Shown here: one piece after another, positions 25,571-35,950 of the stretch
Numbering within the stretch: position 1 is the first letter of the stretch
How the letters are laid out: each line of letters starts with the position of its first letter
NCBI GenBank assembly: GCA_019247845.1
Contig: JAFBAL010000063.1
Location: 45,941 to 109,940 of the forward strand
DNA length: 64,000 bases
Source of the DNA: Alphaproteobacteria bacterium
GTDB lineage: Bacteria > Pseudomonadota > Alphaproteobacteria > Micropepsales > Micropepsaceae
Direction: 5' to 3'
Made by a program: the position numbers and the translations under genes
Notes under the pieces: model-generated
What the model saw: only the letters and a program-made list of their open reading frames with translations
Told to the model about the DNA's origin: nothing
The model's database searches: none

Positions 25571-27891
25571 ATGAAAAAGCTGTCCGTCTGCGCGGCGACC
25601 ATCGTTGCCGCCTGTTTCGTGATCCTGGGCCCCGCCGAAGGAGCGGTGACGCAAGTCGCAAACATCGCGGCTCTTCGAACCGACGTCACCGCGGGAAGCG
25701 TGAACATCGACGGCTACAGCGCGGTCGGAGACGGCGGCGGCGGCCAGTTCGTGTCCAACGGCACGAGCTGCACCGACGACGGCGGCATCGTGATCCGGGC
25801 GACGTCGGCCGGCCCGCCGCCGACGGCTTTGTGCTGGTACCGGCAGTTCACCGGAGCCGTGCACCTGGCCTGGTACGGCGTCACCAGCACGGGCGATTCG
25901 ACGGCGGCGCTGACCAACGCGCTGACCGCGGCGAGCGCGACGCTGCCCGCCGCGTCACGCATCGTCGATACCGATGCGCTGCGCTTCAACATCACCGGCA
26001 TCTCGATTCCGGCCGACGTCCGCCTCACCTGCGACGCGACCCCGGGCGCCACGCACGGCACGATCCACGCGCCGGATTTCACCACCACCGCGGCCACGAT
26101 CGTGATCACCAACACGAGCGGCTCGATCAACATGCCGAACAACAACTCGCAATTCGATCATTGCATCCTGGTCACCACCGGCACCACCGGCAGCGCCATC
26201 ATCCTCAATCCCGGCGGCATAACCGATGCCATGTCCAACGTCCGCAACATGGTCGCCAACGGAAGCACCGGGGTCGATTGCACCGGAGGCGCCTGCAACA
26301 TCAACAACCTCCTGATCGCGGGCTTCGATACCGGCATCGAGGGCAACGGCGTGGCGCACATGAAGCTCCGCGACAATACCGTGGATGCCGATGTCGGCGT
26401 GTTCCTCACCAGCCTGGGCTCGGCGGTCGACATGACCGGATTCCTGGAGATCAGCCTCTTGGGCGGCACCGACGAAGCCGACGCCATCTCTCTGGTGTCC
26501 GGCGGCACAGGTGGCGTCTGCCGCATCAGCATCCCGTCCACCAGCAGCTTCACCGTGACCGACTCGGTCGACATCGCGGGCGTAGCGGGCCCCGTGAACT
26601 GCAATGGACGCGGACCCGTGAGTGCAAAAGGCATCGACGCGCACGGCCCCTACATCGAGATCGGAGGCAGCAAGTTCGCGGCGCCGTCGACGACGGGGTC
26701 GTGGGCGAGCGGCTCGCAGGTCATCTCGGTGGCTTCGCCCGCCGGCATCTGGCGGGGCTGGGCGTGAGCTGCACGTCCTGCGGCATTCCCTCGGGCGCCA
26801 CGGTCGTCGACGTTTCGCCCTATCTTCCCGTGGGTTCGCCGGGAAGCACGCCCTACCGGATCGTGATTTCCGCGCCGACCACGAGCTCTGGCAGCAGCGT
26901 GTCGTTGACCTTTTCCAACACCGCCTACACGACGAGCGGCAACGCCTATCTCTATAGCTCGCTCAGGCCGCTGGCCGGTCCCAGCGACGGCGGCAAGGCG
27001 ACCTATGGCTACAACAGCGGCACGCAACGCGGCACCGGAACCTGCATCCAGGTGGGCAGCGATACGGACGCGAGCTCGCCCGGCCTGAGGGCGGTCAACG
27101 CCAGCTGTTACGGTCACGAGATACAATATGCCTTCGACTTTGCGGGGCCGCTCGATTGCGCGAACTGCATCGCGGAAGGGCATGCCGAGATCGACGATCT
27201 GGGACAGACCGCGATCCTGGTTCGAGGGTCGTCGGGAGAGCTCGCCCTGTCGAATTCGAATCTCTCGCAGAGCGGCGGCGTCGTGATCGATGCGGCGGGA
27301 AACTGCGTCCAGTTCGGTCCGGGAAACGTCGATGCGCATACCACTGGGACCATCGCGCTGCTCGCGGTCAACGGCTGCTTCAGCACGGTCGGGCTTCGCG
27401 CGGCGACGCAGAATGCCTCTGACATCGTGCTGGAATCCGGAACCACCCAAGCCGTCACCGGCGCGATCACCGGTTCTGTCGCCTCGAAGACGAACGTCTA
27501 TTTCGAGAACTCGACCGTGGCCGCCGCCGTGTCCTGCGTGAACAACCTGTTCGACTCGGCGCCTTGCGAGAACAGGCTGCCCGCCGACCTCAACGTCGCG
27601 GCCAATCTCTATTCGGTGGGCAGCGTGCCGACCTGCGGCACGGGCTGCACCGGCGTGACCGGGACCAACAACGCGTTCGAGGTGACGGCCTCGACCACGG
27701 GGATCACGAGCGTGACCGTGAACTTCTCCGGCTCGGGATTCACGAACACGCCGAGCTGCGTCGTCAGCCGCACCAATTCCGGCACCTTGCGCGCCGCGCT
27801 GACCGCGATCGCCGGCAACCATGTGACGATCGGCTTCTCGTCGGCGACGACGGCCGCCGAGGTCGACGACGTCATCTGCTTCGGACACTGA
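25571..27891 (+). pseudogene. Secreted pectate-lyase/tail-spike-like protein, frameshifted
   Basis: Starts MKKLSVCAATIVAACFVILG with a signal peptide cleaved near AEGA. Residues 40-115 match the head of pectate-lyase-3/tail-spike proteins (VGDGGGGQFVSN, then HLAWYGVTSTGDSTAALTNAL), followed by a Ser/Thr/Asn/Gly-rich beta-helix. The frame ends at 26767, but the same composition continues in another frame from GVSCTSCGIPSG to the stop at 27891. Adding one G to the GGGG run at 26754-26757 restores an unbroken ~773-residue protein. Without it, 398 residues remain. Start at 25571 is favoured by the signal peptide; ATG 25535 adds 12 residues. Confidence 0.75.
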
Positions 27892-27909
27892 TCGGCGATC
27901 GCTTCCCCG

Positions 27910-28989
27910 TCAGCGCCTGCCGAAAACCTCGTCCACGCTTCGGTAGCGCGGCAGGAGCGCGTAGATCGCGATGCCGATCCCCGGAAAGATCGGGAACATC
28001 GCGAACGGAACGGCGCAGGCGGCGACGGCAACGGGCCATGGCCGGGGCCAGGTCTCGCACAGCAGCACCAGGCCGGGCAGGGCGCCCAGCAGCGCCGCCG
28101 CGAAGGCTGCCGGCCCGTCCTCGCGCAGCGCCCGCATCAGCGCGGCGGCCGGCTCGCCGTCCTGGCTGAGCGCGCGCCGCCAGGACGCGCCCAGCATCCA
28201 GAGCGGCAGCGCGCCCGCCGCCCAGGCGAGATGCAGAGCGGGAAGAGGCCCGGCGTGGCCTTTCGTCCGGGCGGCAAAGGTCAGGCCGATGACCAGCGCC
28301 TGGGTCAGCGCGGCCGCGACCGCGAGCCGCCAGTCGCGTATCGCGGCCAGCCCCGCCAGCAGCAGGCAGAACGCCACGAGCGGGAAATAGATCGCGGCGC
28401 CGTCCTGCCAGCCGAGGCCCTTGAGACCGAATCCCTCCAAGGTGCCCAGGATCGTGGCGGTCCCCAGCACGGCAAAGCCCCAGCGCGGCTGTGCGATGAC
28501 GTCGAGCCGCGTCATCGCGGTCTCGCGCCGCTCGCGGGCGCGGTTGGCGCGCGCGACGAAGTCTTCCGTGTACGGAGCGTGGATGCCGAGACCTAGCGCC
28601 GCCAGCGTCAGGACGAAGGCACCCAGGACCGCGGCGAGCGCGATCATGTCCTCGTGCGCGGCCATGAGCAGCAAGGGAAGGCTCAGAGCGCCAAGCGCGA
28701 GCACGCCCAGGAGGCCCGATCGCCGCAGCGCGGCGGCGAAGGCCTGACGCGGCGGCATGCCGTCGCAGACGAGTCTCAAATGCCGCGCCGCCACCGGCAG
28801 GGCCGCGGTCAGCACGAAGACGAAGCCCGCATCGACGAGCGGCGGGGCGACGGCGCCCACAGCGCCGTGGACGAGCGCCAGCGGCACGACGACGACGAGC
28901 AGCGTCGACGCGGCATGGCGGAGCAGGCTGAACACGATCGCGGCAAGCGCGGCCGCGACGAGCAGGTCGATCCCGAGCGCAGCGCTCAA
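27910..28989 (-). CDS. Polytopic membrane protein
   Basis: 359 residues, very rich in Ala and Leu, with about nine or ten hydrophobic segments. A central hydrophilic loop (FVARANRARERRETAMTRLD, about 145-165) is cytoplasmic. No transporter signature recognised. Its start overlaps the stop of the DUF3126 gene by 4 bases, so it is translated with it. The stop is 18 bases from that of the beta-helix gene, which is convergent. Confidence 0.7.
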   Translation of the reverse strand: MSAALGIDLLVAAALAAIVFSLLRHAASTLLVVVVPLALVHGAVGAVAPPLVDAGFVFVLTAALPVAARHLRLVCDGMPPRQAFAAALRRSGLLGVLALGALSLPLLLMAAHEDMIALAAVLGAFVLTLAALGLGIHAPYTEDFVARANRARERRETAMTRLDVIAQPRWGFAVLGTATILGTLEGFGLKGLGWQDGAAIYFPLVAFCLLLAGLAAIRDWRLAVAAALTQALVIGLTFAARTKGHAGPLPALHLAWAAGALPLWMLGASWRRALSQDGEPAAALMRALREDGPAAFAAALLGALPGLVLLCETWPRPWPVAVAACAVPFAMFPIFPGIGIAIYALLPRYRSVDEVFGRR

Positions 28990-29216
28990 GCGCGCGACGC
29001 CGGGGCCTCCGGCAAATCCATCTCCAGGATTGCCATGTTGAAGGCGTAGGAGGTCTCACCCTCCTCCTCGTCCTTGAACAACACGCCGATGAACTCGCCA
29101 TTGACGTGCACTTCGACGGAATCGTCCTGTTTGGGCCGCTCCACGATGGTGATCGTGTCGAGGCGGAACAGGTTGCGCAGATATTTCTCGAGGCGCCAGA
29201 TTTCGCTGCGGGTCAA
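28986..29216 (-). CDS. DUF3126 family protein, TTG start
   Basis: 76 residues matching DUF3126, a small family confined mostly to alphaproteobacteria: EIWRLEKYLRNLF, then IVERPKQDDSVEVHVNGEFIGVLFKDEEEGETSYAFNMAIL-like sequence with the invariant ERPK, GEFIGV and EEGE positions. The family starts two residues before EI, which falls on TTG at 29216; AGGAG lies on the minus strand at 29230-29226, spacing 9, confirming it. No ATG or GTG fits. Function unknown. Translationally coupled to the downstream membrane protein. Confidence 0.85.
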   Translation of the reverse strand: MTRSEIWRLEKYLRNLFRLDTITIVERPKQDDSVEVHVNGEFIGVLFKDEEEGETSYAFNMAILEMDLPEAPASRA

Positions 29217-29282
29217 CGGAAAGCTCTCCTGTCGGCACGATTTGACGTGGCACGGGTGGGGCGTCCCGGTCAAGATGGCGCG

Positions 29283-30566
29283 ATGGGGTCCGCGATTCCG
29301 CCGCAAGGTTATTACGCCGCCAGCGCGCATCCCGCGCCGGCGCGGCCCCGCCTCGGCGGCGATCGGAAGGCCGACATCTGCATCGTCGGCGCCGGCTATA
29401 CGGGGTTGTCGGCGGCGCTGCATCTGGCCGCGGCCGGCGCCAAGGTGGTCGTGCTCGAGGCCGAAAGCGTGGGCTTCGCCGCTTCGGGGCGCAACGGCGG
29501 CCAGATCCATACCGGGCACCGCAAGGACCAGGCCGAGCTCGAGCGCTGGCTGGGTGAAATCCACGCCCGCGCGTTGTGGGACATCGCGCAGGATGCCAAG
29601 GCCACCGTGCGCGGCGTCATAGCGCGGCACAATATCGACTGCGCGCTGAAGGACGGCCTCGTCATCGCGGCCCATAGCGAGGCGGCGGCGAAGGACCTGG
29701 CCGAGGATACCGACCATCTCTCGGGCAAGTACGGCTACGCCCAGGCGCGGATGATGGACGCGGCGGAGACGGCGCGCGCGCTCGGCACCGCGATCTATCC
29801 GGCCGCGCGCATGGACAACGGCGGCGGGCATCTCCACCCGCTCGACTTCGCGCGCGGCCTGGCCGCTGCGGCCGAGCGCGCGGGCGCGCAGGTCTTCGAG
29901 CATTCGCGCGTGCTCGCCTTCGACGAGGACAAGGCCGGCGCGAACCTGCGCACGGCGGACGGGCTCGTCACGGCCGAGCATGTGCTGCTCGCGACCGACG
30001 CGTTCTCGGGCGCGCTGGCGCCGGAGCTCGCCGGGTATATCGGCCACCTGGAAAGCTTCATCGTCGCCACGGCGCCGCTGGACGACGCGCTGTACGACGA
30101 CGTGCTGCCCTGCGACGCCGCCGTCGCCGACACGCGCCACGTGCTCGACTATTACCGCAAGAGCGCGGACAGGCGCATGCTCTTCGCCGGCCGCGAGAGC
30201 TATTGGAGCGTGCCGAAGGATGTCGCCGCCCTCGTCCGGCCGCGCATGGCGCATGTCTTCCCCAAGCTCGCGGACGTGGCAATCGAATATGCCTGGCACG
30301 GCACGGTCGGCATCACCGCGACGCGCATGCCGCATTTCGGGCGCCTCGGAAAGCGCGCGCTCTTCGCTTACGGCTATTCGGGACAGGGCGTGGCGCTGGC
30401 GACCGGCGGCGGCAAGCTGATGGCCGAAGCGGTGCTGGGCAACCCCGAACGCTTCGACGCAATGGCGCGCGTGCCGCCCACCGCGTTTCCCGGCGGCCAG
30501 CTTTTGCGCAAGCCGCTGGTCGCGGCGGCGCTGTTCTGGTTCAAGTTGATGGACGGGCTCGGCTGA
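29283..30566 (+). CDS. FAD-dependent amine/amino-acid oxidoreductase (DAO family)
   Basis: 427 residues. The FAD-binding GxGxxG is in ICIVGAGYTGLSAALHL (about 32-48), followed by VVLEAESVGFAASGRNGGQIHTG, the DAO-family block seen in gamma-glutamylputrescine oxidase (PuuB-like) enzymes. The C-terminal end has YGYSGQGVALATGGGKLMAEAVLG, the second FAD contact. Probably oxidises an amine or amino acid with release of ammonia and peroxide; substrate unknown. ATG 29283 is the family-like start. It is divergent from the DUF3126 gene across 66 bases. Confidence 0.88.
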   Translation: MGSAIPPQGYYAASAHPAPARPRLGGDRKADICIVGAGYTGLSAALHLAAAGAKVVVLEAESVGFAASGRNGGQIHTGHRKDQAELERWLGEIHARALWDIAQDAKATVRGVIARHNIDCALKDGLVIAAHSEAAAKDLAEDTDHLSGKYGYAQARMMDAAETARALGTAIYPAARMDNGGGHLHPLDFARGLAAAAERAGAQVFEHSRVLAFDEDKAGANLRTADGLVTAEHVLLATDAFSGALAPELAGYIGHLESFIVATAPLDDALYDDVLPCDAAVADTRHVLDYYRKSADRRMLFAGRESYWSVPKDVAALVRPRMAHVFPKLADVAIEYAWHGTVGITATRMPHFGRLGKRALFAYGYSGQGVALATGGGKLMAEAVLGNPERFDAMARVPPTAFPGGQLLRKPLVAAALFWFKLMDGLG

Positions 30567-30583
30567 TCACCGCGCCAATCCGA

Positions 30584-31613
30584 TCACGGCGACAGCCTGA
30601 ACGCGGTTCCCAGATTCGACGCACCGCCGGCCACGGTCGCGCCGCGCAGATTGCCGAACGTGTCGAACGCCAGCGGCCCTGCCGGGGTCATGCCGCTGCG
30701 CTTGCGGAAATGGTGCAGGATGCTCTCCGTCCCGTCCGGCGCGATGCGATACGCGACGCCGCAGCCTTGCGCCACGCGGCAGTTGCCGCCCTGCGCCGTC
30801 GGCCCATAGATGTTCCCAGCGCCGTCGAGCGTCACGCTGCCGGCGGGCGATTGCCCGTCCGCCGTTCCGCCGGCGAAGGAATGCAGCACGCTCTCCGTGC
30901 CGTCGGGCGCGATCTTGAACACCGTGCCGAGACCGTTTGCGCCGCCGGCACTCGTGGCGCCGTAGAACGTGCCGTCCGCCAGGCGCACGAAGCCCACGGG
31001 AGCGGTGCCGTCCGTGGTCCTGCTGTCGAAGATATGAACCGCCGAGAAGCTGTGGCCGGGGACGAGCTTGAACAGCTCGCCCTCGCCCCAGAACCCGCCG
31101 CCCTCCACCAGGCCGTAAAGGGCGCCGTCGTCGTCGAGAGCCATGCGGCCGTGGGGATATTGTTCCGATGCGGAGTCGTTGAAGAAAAACAGCACGCTCT
31201 CCGTGCCGTCGGGCGCGAGCTTGAAGACGGTGCCGCAGCCGTCCAGCGTGCGCCAGCACGAAATCCCGCCGCCCATCGTGACGCCGTAGAGATTGCCTTG
31301 CGCGTCCGGCAACAGCTCGCCGATGGGATGCTTGCCGTCGGCGCCCGTGAAGCGGTGCAGCACGGTCTCGCTGCCGTCCCGGTCGAGGCGATAGACGACG
31401 CCGCAATGGACGGTTTTCGCGGCGCAGTCGCCGCCGCTGCCGCCGTCGCTCGTCGCGCCGTACATCGTGCCGTGCGCGCCTGCGGTGGGACCGCCGGAAG
31501 GATAGCTTCCGTCGGTGCCGCCCGCGAAGGAATAGAGCGAACAAACCGGCCTGGGCCGCGCTCGCCGACGCCGGCAATGCGACGGCCAGCGCAGCGACGA
31601 ACCGCAACGTCAC
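30584..31613 (-). pseudogene. Secreted HAF-repeat (TIGR03803-type) protein, frameshifted
   Basis: Downstream of about 31545 the protein reads as repeats of the form TGxDGxxPxGxLxxDaxGnLYGxTxxGGxxxxGTVFKLxPDGTESVLxxF, the TIGR03803 'HAF' repeat; at least six copies are visible, period 40-50 residues. The signal peptide (MTLRFVAALAVALPASASA, GTG start at 31613) is in a different frame. The frames join near 31541-31552, so one extra base (or a 2-base loss) separates them. Restored, it would be ~340 residues, secreted, likely a beta-propeller-like fold of unknown role. As read, the native repeats have no start with a signal peptide. Confidence 0.7.
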
Positions 31614-31614
31614 G

Positions 31615-32433
31615 TCAGATCCCTGCGCCGGATTCGTCGATGACCTGGTTCATGTCCTGCGACGGCCGCTCGGAGCCGGCGCAATTGACGAGCTTGGCCG
31701 GCACGCCCACCGCGGTACAGCCCGGCGGCACGTCCCTTAGGACCACGCTGCTGGCGCCGACGCGCGCGCATTCGCCGATCTCGATGTTGCCCAGGATCTT
31801 GGCGCCCATCGACAACAGCACGCCGCGGCGCACCTTGGGGTGGCGGTCGCCGCCTTCCTTGCCGGTGCCGCCCAGCGTGACGCCGTGCATGATCGAGACG
31901 TCGTCCTCGACCACCGCGGTCTCGCCGATGACCACGCCGGTCGCGTGATCGATCATGATGCCGCGTCCCATCCGCGCGCCGGGATGGACGTCGACGTCGA
32001 ACAGCTCGGAGATGCGGCTCTGGAAGAACAGCGCCATCCCTTCGCGCCCCTTGGTCCACAGCCAATGCGAGATGCGGTGGCATTCGAGCGCGTGGAAGCC
32101 CTTGAAGAACAGGAAGGCTTGGACGTGGCTGTGGCAGGCCGGGTCGCGGTCGAACACCGCCGACAGGTCGGCGCGCACCGCAGCGCCGATCTCGGGATCG
32201 GCCGCGATCGCCTCGACGAAGATCTCGCGCGCCAGCATCGGCGAGACGTCGTCGCCGCCGATCTTCTTGGCCAGGTGGTAGCTCAGCGCGTCCTCGAGCC
32301 GGTCGTGGTTCAGGATCGTGGCGTGCACGAAGCTCGCCAGCGCCGGCTCGGACCGCGCCAGGCCCCGGGCCTGGTCGCGCATCGCCGACCATACCGGATC
32401 GCAGGCGGCTATTTTCTCGGCAGTTGCGGCCAT
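31615..32433 (-). CDS. cysE: Serine O-acetyltransferase
   Basis: Transfers acetyl from acetyl-CoA to L-serine, giving O-acetylserine for cysteine synthesis. 272 residues: an N-terminal helical domain (about 1-140, with FLFFKGFHALECHRISHWLW) and a C-terminal left-handed beta-helix with HPGARMGRGIMIDHATGVVIGETAVV, MHGVTLGGTG and GAKILGNIEIG. The catalytic His in DHATG and the CoA-site GGTG are present. It directly follows the frameshifted HAF gene's start on the same strand by one base, so it is transcribed upstream of it. Sulfate assimilation also supplies PAPS for the three sulfotransferases in the window, a loose link. Confidence 0.95.
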   Translation of the reverse strand: MAATAEKIAACDPVWSAMRDQARGLARSEPALASFVHATILNHDRLEDALSYHLAKKIGGDDVSPMLAREIFVEAIAADPEIGAAVRADLSAVFDRDPACHSHVQAFLFFKGFHALECHRISHWLWTKGREGMALFFQSRISELFDVDVHPGARMGRGIMIDHATGVVIGETAVVEDDVSIMHGVTLGGTGKEGGDRHPKVRRGVLLSMGAKILGNIEIGECARVGASSVVLRDVPPGCTAVGVPAKLVNCAGSERPSQDMNQVIDESGAGI

Positions 32434-32546
32434 ACAAGGCTCCTCTATCGCGTTTATTCTATTCGAGCGCGCCGCTTTTAGATAGGACGTTCACCGGAAC
32501 GTTAAACCCCCGATCTCAACCCCTCACGCTTTCGCATAGGACAGTC

Positions 32547-33131
32547 ATGGACTCTGCAACCCTCAACCGGCGCCCGCCCGGCGCCATCGATCTTTTGCTG
32601 ACGCGCCGCTCGGGCTCGGCCAAGGCGATGACCGGGCCCGGGCCGGACGCAGCGCAATTGCGCACGATTCTGACTGCGGCCGCGCGCGTGCCCGATCACG
32701 GCAAGCTATTCCCATGGCGCTTTGTGTTGTTCGAGGGCGAGGCGCGGGCGCGCTTCGGCGAAGTGCTGGCGGAATGCCTGCCCCGTCAGGACGCGACGCC
32801 CGAGCGCCTCGCCATGGAGCGCGGCCGCTTCGTGCGCGCGCCGGTCGTCGTCGGCGTGATCAGCCGCGTGCGCGAAGGCATCCCGATCCCCGCCTGGGAG
32901 CAGGAGCTGTCCGCGGGCGCGGTGTGCCAGACCATGCTGTTCGCGGCGACCGCGCTCGGCTTCGTCGCCAACTGGCTGACGGAATGGCCGGCGTTCAATG
33001 CCTGCGTCGGGGAACGGCTGGGCCTGCAGCCGGGCGAACGGGTCGCGGGCTTCGTCTATATCGGCCATCCCGCAACCACGCTCGAAGAGCGCGTGCGGCC
33101 GGACATCGATAAGCTTGTCACCCGGTTCTAG
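32547..33131 (+). CDS. Nitroreductase family protein
   Basis: 194 residues, FMN-dependent nitroreductase fold (YdjA-like short class). Blocks: LLTRRSGSAKAM near the N-terminus for FMN phosphate, ARVPDHGKLFPWRFVLFEGEAR, LSAGAVCQTMLFAATALGFVANWLTEWPAF and the C-terminal GFVYIGHP. It reduces quinones or nitro compounds with NAD(P)H by family. ATG 32547 has AGGACA 5 bases upstream; the ATG at 32424 overlaps cysE's start region and is unlikely. Physiological substrate unknown. Confidence 0.9.
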   Translation: MDSATLNRRPPGAIDLLLTRRSGSAKAMTGPGPDAAQLRTILTAAARVPDHGKLFPWRFVLFEGEARARFGEVLAECLPRQDATPERLAMERGRFVRAPVVVGVISRVREGIPIPAWEQELSAGAVCQTMLFAATALGFVANWLTEWPAFNACVGERLGLQPGERVAGFVYIGHPATTLEERVRPDIDKLVTRF

Positions 33132-33166
33132 CGAGACTTTTAACGTTTCAACCCCTAGCTTGGGCC

Positions 33167-33724
33167 ATGGCTGTGGCGGCAACCCTGGATGACGACGCGC
33201 TGCAACGCTCGGACGAGAGCCGCGCGTTCGAGGCGTTCTGGCGTTCGCTGCGCAGGGACGCGCCGGTGCCGCGGCGCTCGGACTTCCACCCCGCGGGCGC
33301 GCGACACCTGCTGCGAAACCTCGTGCTGCTCGATGCGCCGCGCCAGGGCTCGGAGCATGCGCTCATCCGCGTCAGCGGCGAAGGCTACAACCAGGTCGCC
33401 GGCGTGAACATGCGCGGGCGCGACCATCTCGACCTGCTGCCGCAGCAATATCGCGCCGACGCGGTCGCGACGAGCGAGGCGATGATGGCGACGCCGTGCG
33501 GGCTGTGGCAGATCTCGCCGTTCCATCTGGCGCGCGGCTATGCGGTGCGGGTGGAGATGACCGCCTTCCCGCTCAGAGGCGAGGACGGTCCCGATTGTTT
33601 CCTGGGCCATGTGCGCGCGACCGACGGCGTCACGCCCGTGTCGCTGCCGACGCCCTTGGGCGTGGCGATCGACACCGCGCTGGTCTATCGCTACCTCGAC
33701 ATCGGCGCCGGCATTCCGGGCTAG
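33167..33724 (+). CDS. PAS_5-like sensory domain protein
   Basis: 185 residues resembling the PAS_5 (formerly DUF) family of alphaproteobacteria: FEAFWRSLRRDAPVPRRSDFHPAGARHLLRNLVLLD, then LIRVSGEGYNQVAGVNMRGRD and LLPQQYR. The pattern W-x-x-L-R-x-D-x-x-P-x-R-x-D-F is characteristic. No output domain is attached, as is usual for this family, so it is probably a cytosolic sensor or adaptor of unknown signal. Overlaps queE at the 3' end by 4 bases (convergent). Confidence 0.78.
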   Translation: MAVAATLDDDALQRSDESRAFEAFWRSLRRDAPVPRRSDFHPAGARHLLRNLVLLDAPRQGSEHALIRVSGEGYNQVAGVNMRGRDHLDLLPQQYRADAVATSEAMMATPCGLWQISPFHLARGYAVRVEMTAFPLRGEDGPDCFLGHVRATDGVTPVSLPTPLGVAIDTALVYRYLDIGAGIPG

Positions 33725-34356
33725 CGGATTCCGATCAGCTTGTGCGTCTGAAGGCTCAATCGCCACTGCGGGTGGGCGAGGCAGTATTCCGCCGCGTCGC
33801 GCGTGTTGGCGTCGCGCCGGGCGTCATCCATCGGCTGCAGGAAGAAATTGTCGAACAGGAGACCTGCATAGCGCTCGGGCGGGGCGCCCGCTTGCGGATA
33901 GACGAGCTTGAGCTCGTTGCCCTTGGTGAGTTTCAGCTCGGCATCGGCCTTCGGGCTGACGCAGACCCACTCTATGCCGGCCGGCGGCAGCAAGGTGCCG
34001 TTGGTCTCGACGCCGATCTCGAAATGCTCCGCATGCAACGCTTCGACCAGCGCGTCGTCGATCTGCAGCAAAGGCTCGCCGCCGGTGCAGACGACATAGG
34101 GCTGGGCAAGGCTCGCTTTCGGCCATTGCGCCGACACGGCGCGCGCGAGCTCGGCAGCGGTCGCGAACTTGCCGCCGCCCACGCCGTTCGTCCCCACGAA
34201 ATCGGTATCGCAGAACCTGCACACCGCGTCGGCGCGGTCGCGCTCCAGCCCGCTCCACAGGTTGCAGCCGGCGAAGCGCAGGAACACGGCCGCGCGCCCC
34301 GTTCGCGCGCCCTCGCCCTGGAGCGTGTAGTAGATCTCTTTGACCGAATAGCTCAT
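33721..34356 (-). CDS. queE: 7-carboxy-7-deazaguanine synthase
   Basis: Radical SAM enzyme converting 6-carboxytetrahydropterin to 7-carboxy-7-deazaguanine in the queuosine pathway. 211 residues. The [4Fe-4S] Cys are C31, C46 and C49, the Cx14Cx2C form known for one QueE subgroup instead of CxxxCxxC. Other blocks are [13 protein letters not shown] at the N-terminus, CTGGEPLL and [13 protein letters not shown] 34356 overlaps the queC stop (ATGA), so the two enzymes are co-translated; queD and queF are not in the window. Confidence 0.95.
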   Translation of the reverse strand: MSYSVKEIYYTLQGEGARTGRAAVFLRFAGCNLWSGLERDRADAVCRFCDTDFVGTNGVGGGKFATAAELARAVSAQWPKASLAQPYVVCTGGEPLLQIDDALVEALHAEHFEIGVETNGTLLPPAGIEWVCVSPKADAELKLTKGNELKLVYPQAGAPPERYAGLLFDNFFLQPMDDARRDANTRDAAEYCLAHPQWRLSLQTHKLIGIR

Positions 34357-35039
34357 GGCGCCCCCACGCGCCCCGCATATTTCGCGTAGCCTTCGGCGCG
34401 CAGCGCACAGGCGGGACAGGCGCCGCAGCCATAGCCCCAGTCGTGGCGATGCGTGCGGTCGCCCTCGTAGCAGGTCACGGTTTCCGCGACGATGAGATCG
34501 ATCAAGGCCTGCCCGCCCAGCGCTTCGGCAAGCCGCCAGGTCGCGGCTTTGTCGAGATGCATCAGCGGCGTGTGCACGCAGAACTTCATGTCCATGCCGA
34601 GATCGAGCGCGGTCTCGACGGCGCGGATGGTGCGCTCGCGGCAATCGGGATAGCCCGAATAATCCGTCTCGCACATGCCGCCGACGAGATCGGCGATGCC
34701 GCGGCGATAGGCGAGCGCCGCCGCCGCGGCGAGGAAGAGGATGTTGCGGCCGGGCACGAAGGTGTTCGGCAGCCCGTTCGCGCCCATCTCGATGACGCGG
34801 CGGTCGGTCAGCGCGGTGCCGCCGATCTGCTTCAGCACGTCCAAGGCCAGAACGTGATCCGCGCCCAGCTTGTCCGACGCCATCGCTGTCCGGATGCGCG
34901 GCCTTGCGGCGAGCTCCGCCGCGTGGCGCTGGCCGTAATCGAAGCCGACCGTCTCGACATGGTCGAAGCGTTGCAGCGCCCAGGCCAGGCAGGCCGTCGA
35001 ATCCTGACCGCCGGAGAAGAGGACCAAAGCCGTGCTCAT
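34353..35039 (-). CDS. queC: 7-cyano-7-deazaguanine synthase
   Basis: Converts 7-carboxy-7-deazaguanine to preQ0 using ATP and ammonia. 228 residues. The PP-loop [12 protein letters not shown] is at residues 9-20, and the zinc site at the C-terminus is [16 protein letters not shown], with an upstream Cys in EYxV-type [28 protein letters not shown] is the substrate block. First gene of queC-queE. It ends 10 bases from the sulfotransferase stop on the same strand. Confidence 0.95.
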   Translation of the reverse strand: MSTALVLFSGGQDSTACLAWALQRFDHVETVGFDYGQRHAAELAARPRIRTAMASDKLGADHVLALDVLKQIGGTALTDRRVIEMGANGLPNTFVPGRNILFLAAAAALAYRRGIADLVGGMCETDYSGYPDCRERTIRAVETALDLGMDMKFCVHTPLMHLDKAATWRLAEALGGQALIDLIVAETVTCYEGDRTHRHDWGYGCGACPACALRAEGYAKYAGRVGAP

Positions 35040-35049
35040 CGCGCGCGGT

Positions 35050-35889
35050 TTAGCTCGGGCGTTGCGCCCAGTCGAGAAGTTTCGCCAGGCGCGGATCGGC
35101 GCGCACCTCCGCCTCGAAGGCCGCCCAGTTCGCCACGCGATCCTGGTAGCGGCGCTCGCGGTCCTGGCGCTGGCCCTCGGTCACCTCGCTTGGTTCCGAA
35201 AGCCTGTCGACGCCGAGCGGCCGCAACAGCGCGATCAGGTCGCGCACCGCATCCGCGCCGGATTCCCGGTCCAGATGCCGCTCGTAGGAGATGCGCGCGA
35301 ACGGCTTGCCCTTCGCCTCGAGCGTCTCTTCGCACCAGCGATACCAGCGCCGCATCTTGCGCGCCCAGGCTCCGAAGTCTTCGGACGAAAGCTCCGGCTT
35401 GATGTCCGTGGTGTCCTGCTTGGAGAAGGTGCCGGCGTTCTGCGCCTTGCGCCCGGAGATATAGGATTCGATCGGACGGCGGGTCAGGATCGCGAACGCG
35501 GTATCGTCGCGCGGAATCAGCTCGGTCTCGAGCAGGCCGTGCTCGACGTGCCCGGGAAACACCTTGAACGCGACGATGCGCTTGCGCCACGCGCCGTCGC
35601 GGATCGCCTCCAAGGTCGCGAGCGGATGCGCGCGCCGCCACGCCGCGAAGGCCGGCTTGTCGTCGACGTCCATGCCCGAGCGCTGCTTGAGCATCGCGAG
35701 CTCGCGCGGCGAAAGCACCACCTGGCGCTTGGCGTGGAACAACTCGGACTTGGCGTTGAGCTCCGGGATGCTTTTCAGGAGCTTGTTAAGGTGGCTCGAG
35801 CCGGTGCGCGGCATCGCCAGAACGCAGAGAAATCGAGGCCCGGAGGGCGCTTCGGATTGCGGATGGGATCGGGGTGCGGGCGCAGCCAT
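35050..35889 (-). CDS. Sulfotransferase family protein
   Basis: 279 residues. [19 protein letters not shown] (about 18-36) is the PAPS 5'-phosphosulfate loop; [18 protein letters not shown] fits the 3'-phosphate loop. ATG 35889 gives the loop close to the N-terminus; an upstream ATG at 35982 would overlap the divergent ketosynthase gene. It is the third sulfotransferase in the window, apart from the glycan cluster. The acceptor is unknown; Stf0-like or lipid/glycan sulfation are both possible. Confidence 0.82.
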   Translation of the reverse strand: MAAPAPRSHPQSEAPSGPRFLCVLAMPRTGSSHLNKLLKSIPELNAKSELFHAKRQVVLSPRELAMLKQRSGMDVDDKPAFAAWRRAHPLATLEAIRDGAWRKRIVAFKVFPGHVEHGLLETELIPRDDTAFAILTRRPIESYISGRKAQNAGTFSKQDTTDIKPELSSEDFGAWARKMRRWYRWCEETLEAKGKPFARISYERHLDRESGADAVRDLIALLRPLGVDRLSEPSEVTEGQRQDRERRYQDRVANWAAFEAEVRADPRLAKLLDWAQRPS

Positions 35890-35950
35890 GGGCCGCCAGC
35901 CTTGCCTTTTCGCATCGCCTGCGTCAACGTTTGCGTGCCATATCAAGGGG

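Noticed and set aside
25571..27891. Prophage region
   Set aside because: One tail-spike-like protein with a secretion signal and no capsid, integrase, terminase or other phage gene nearby.
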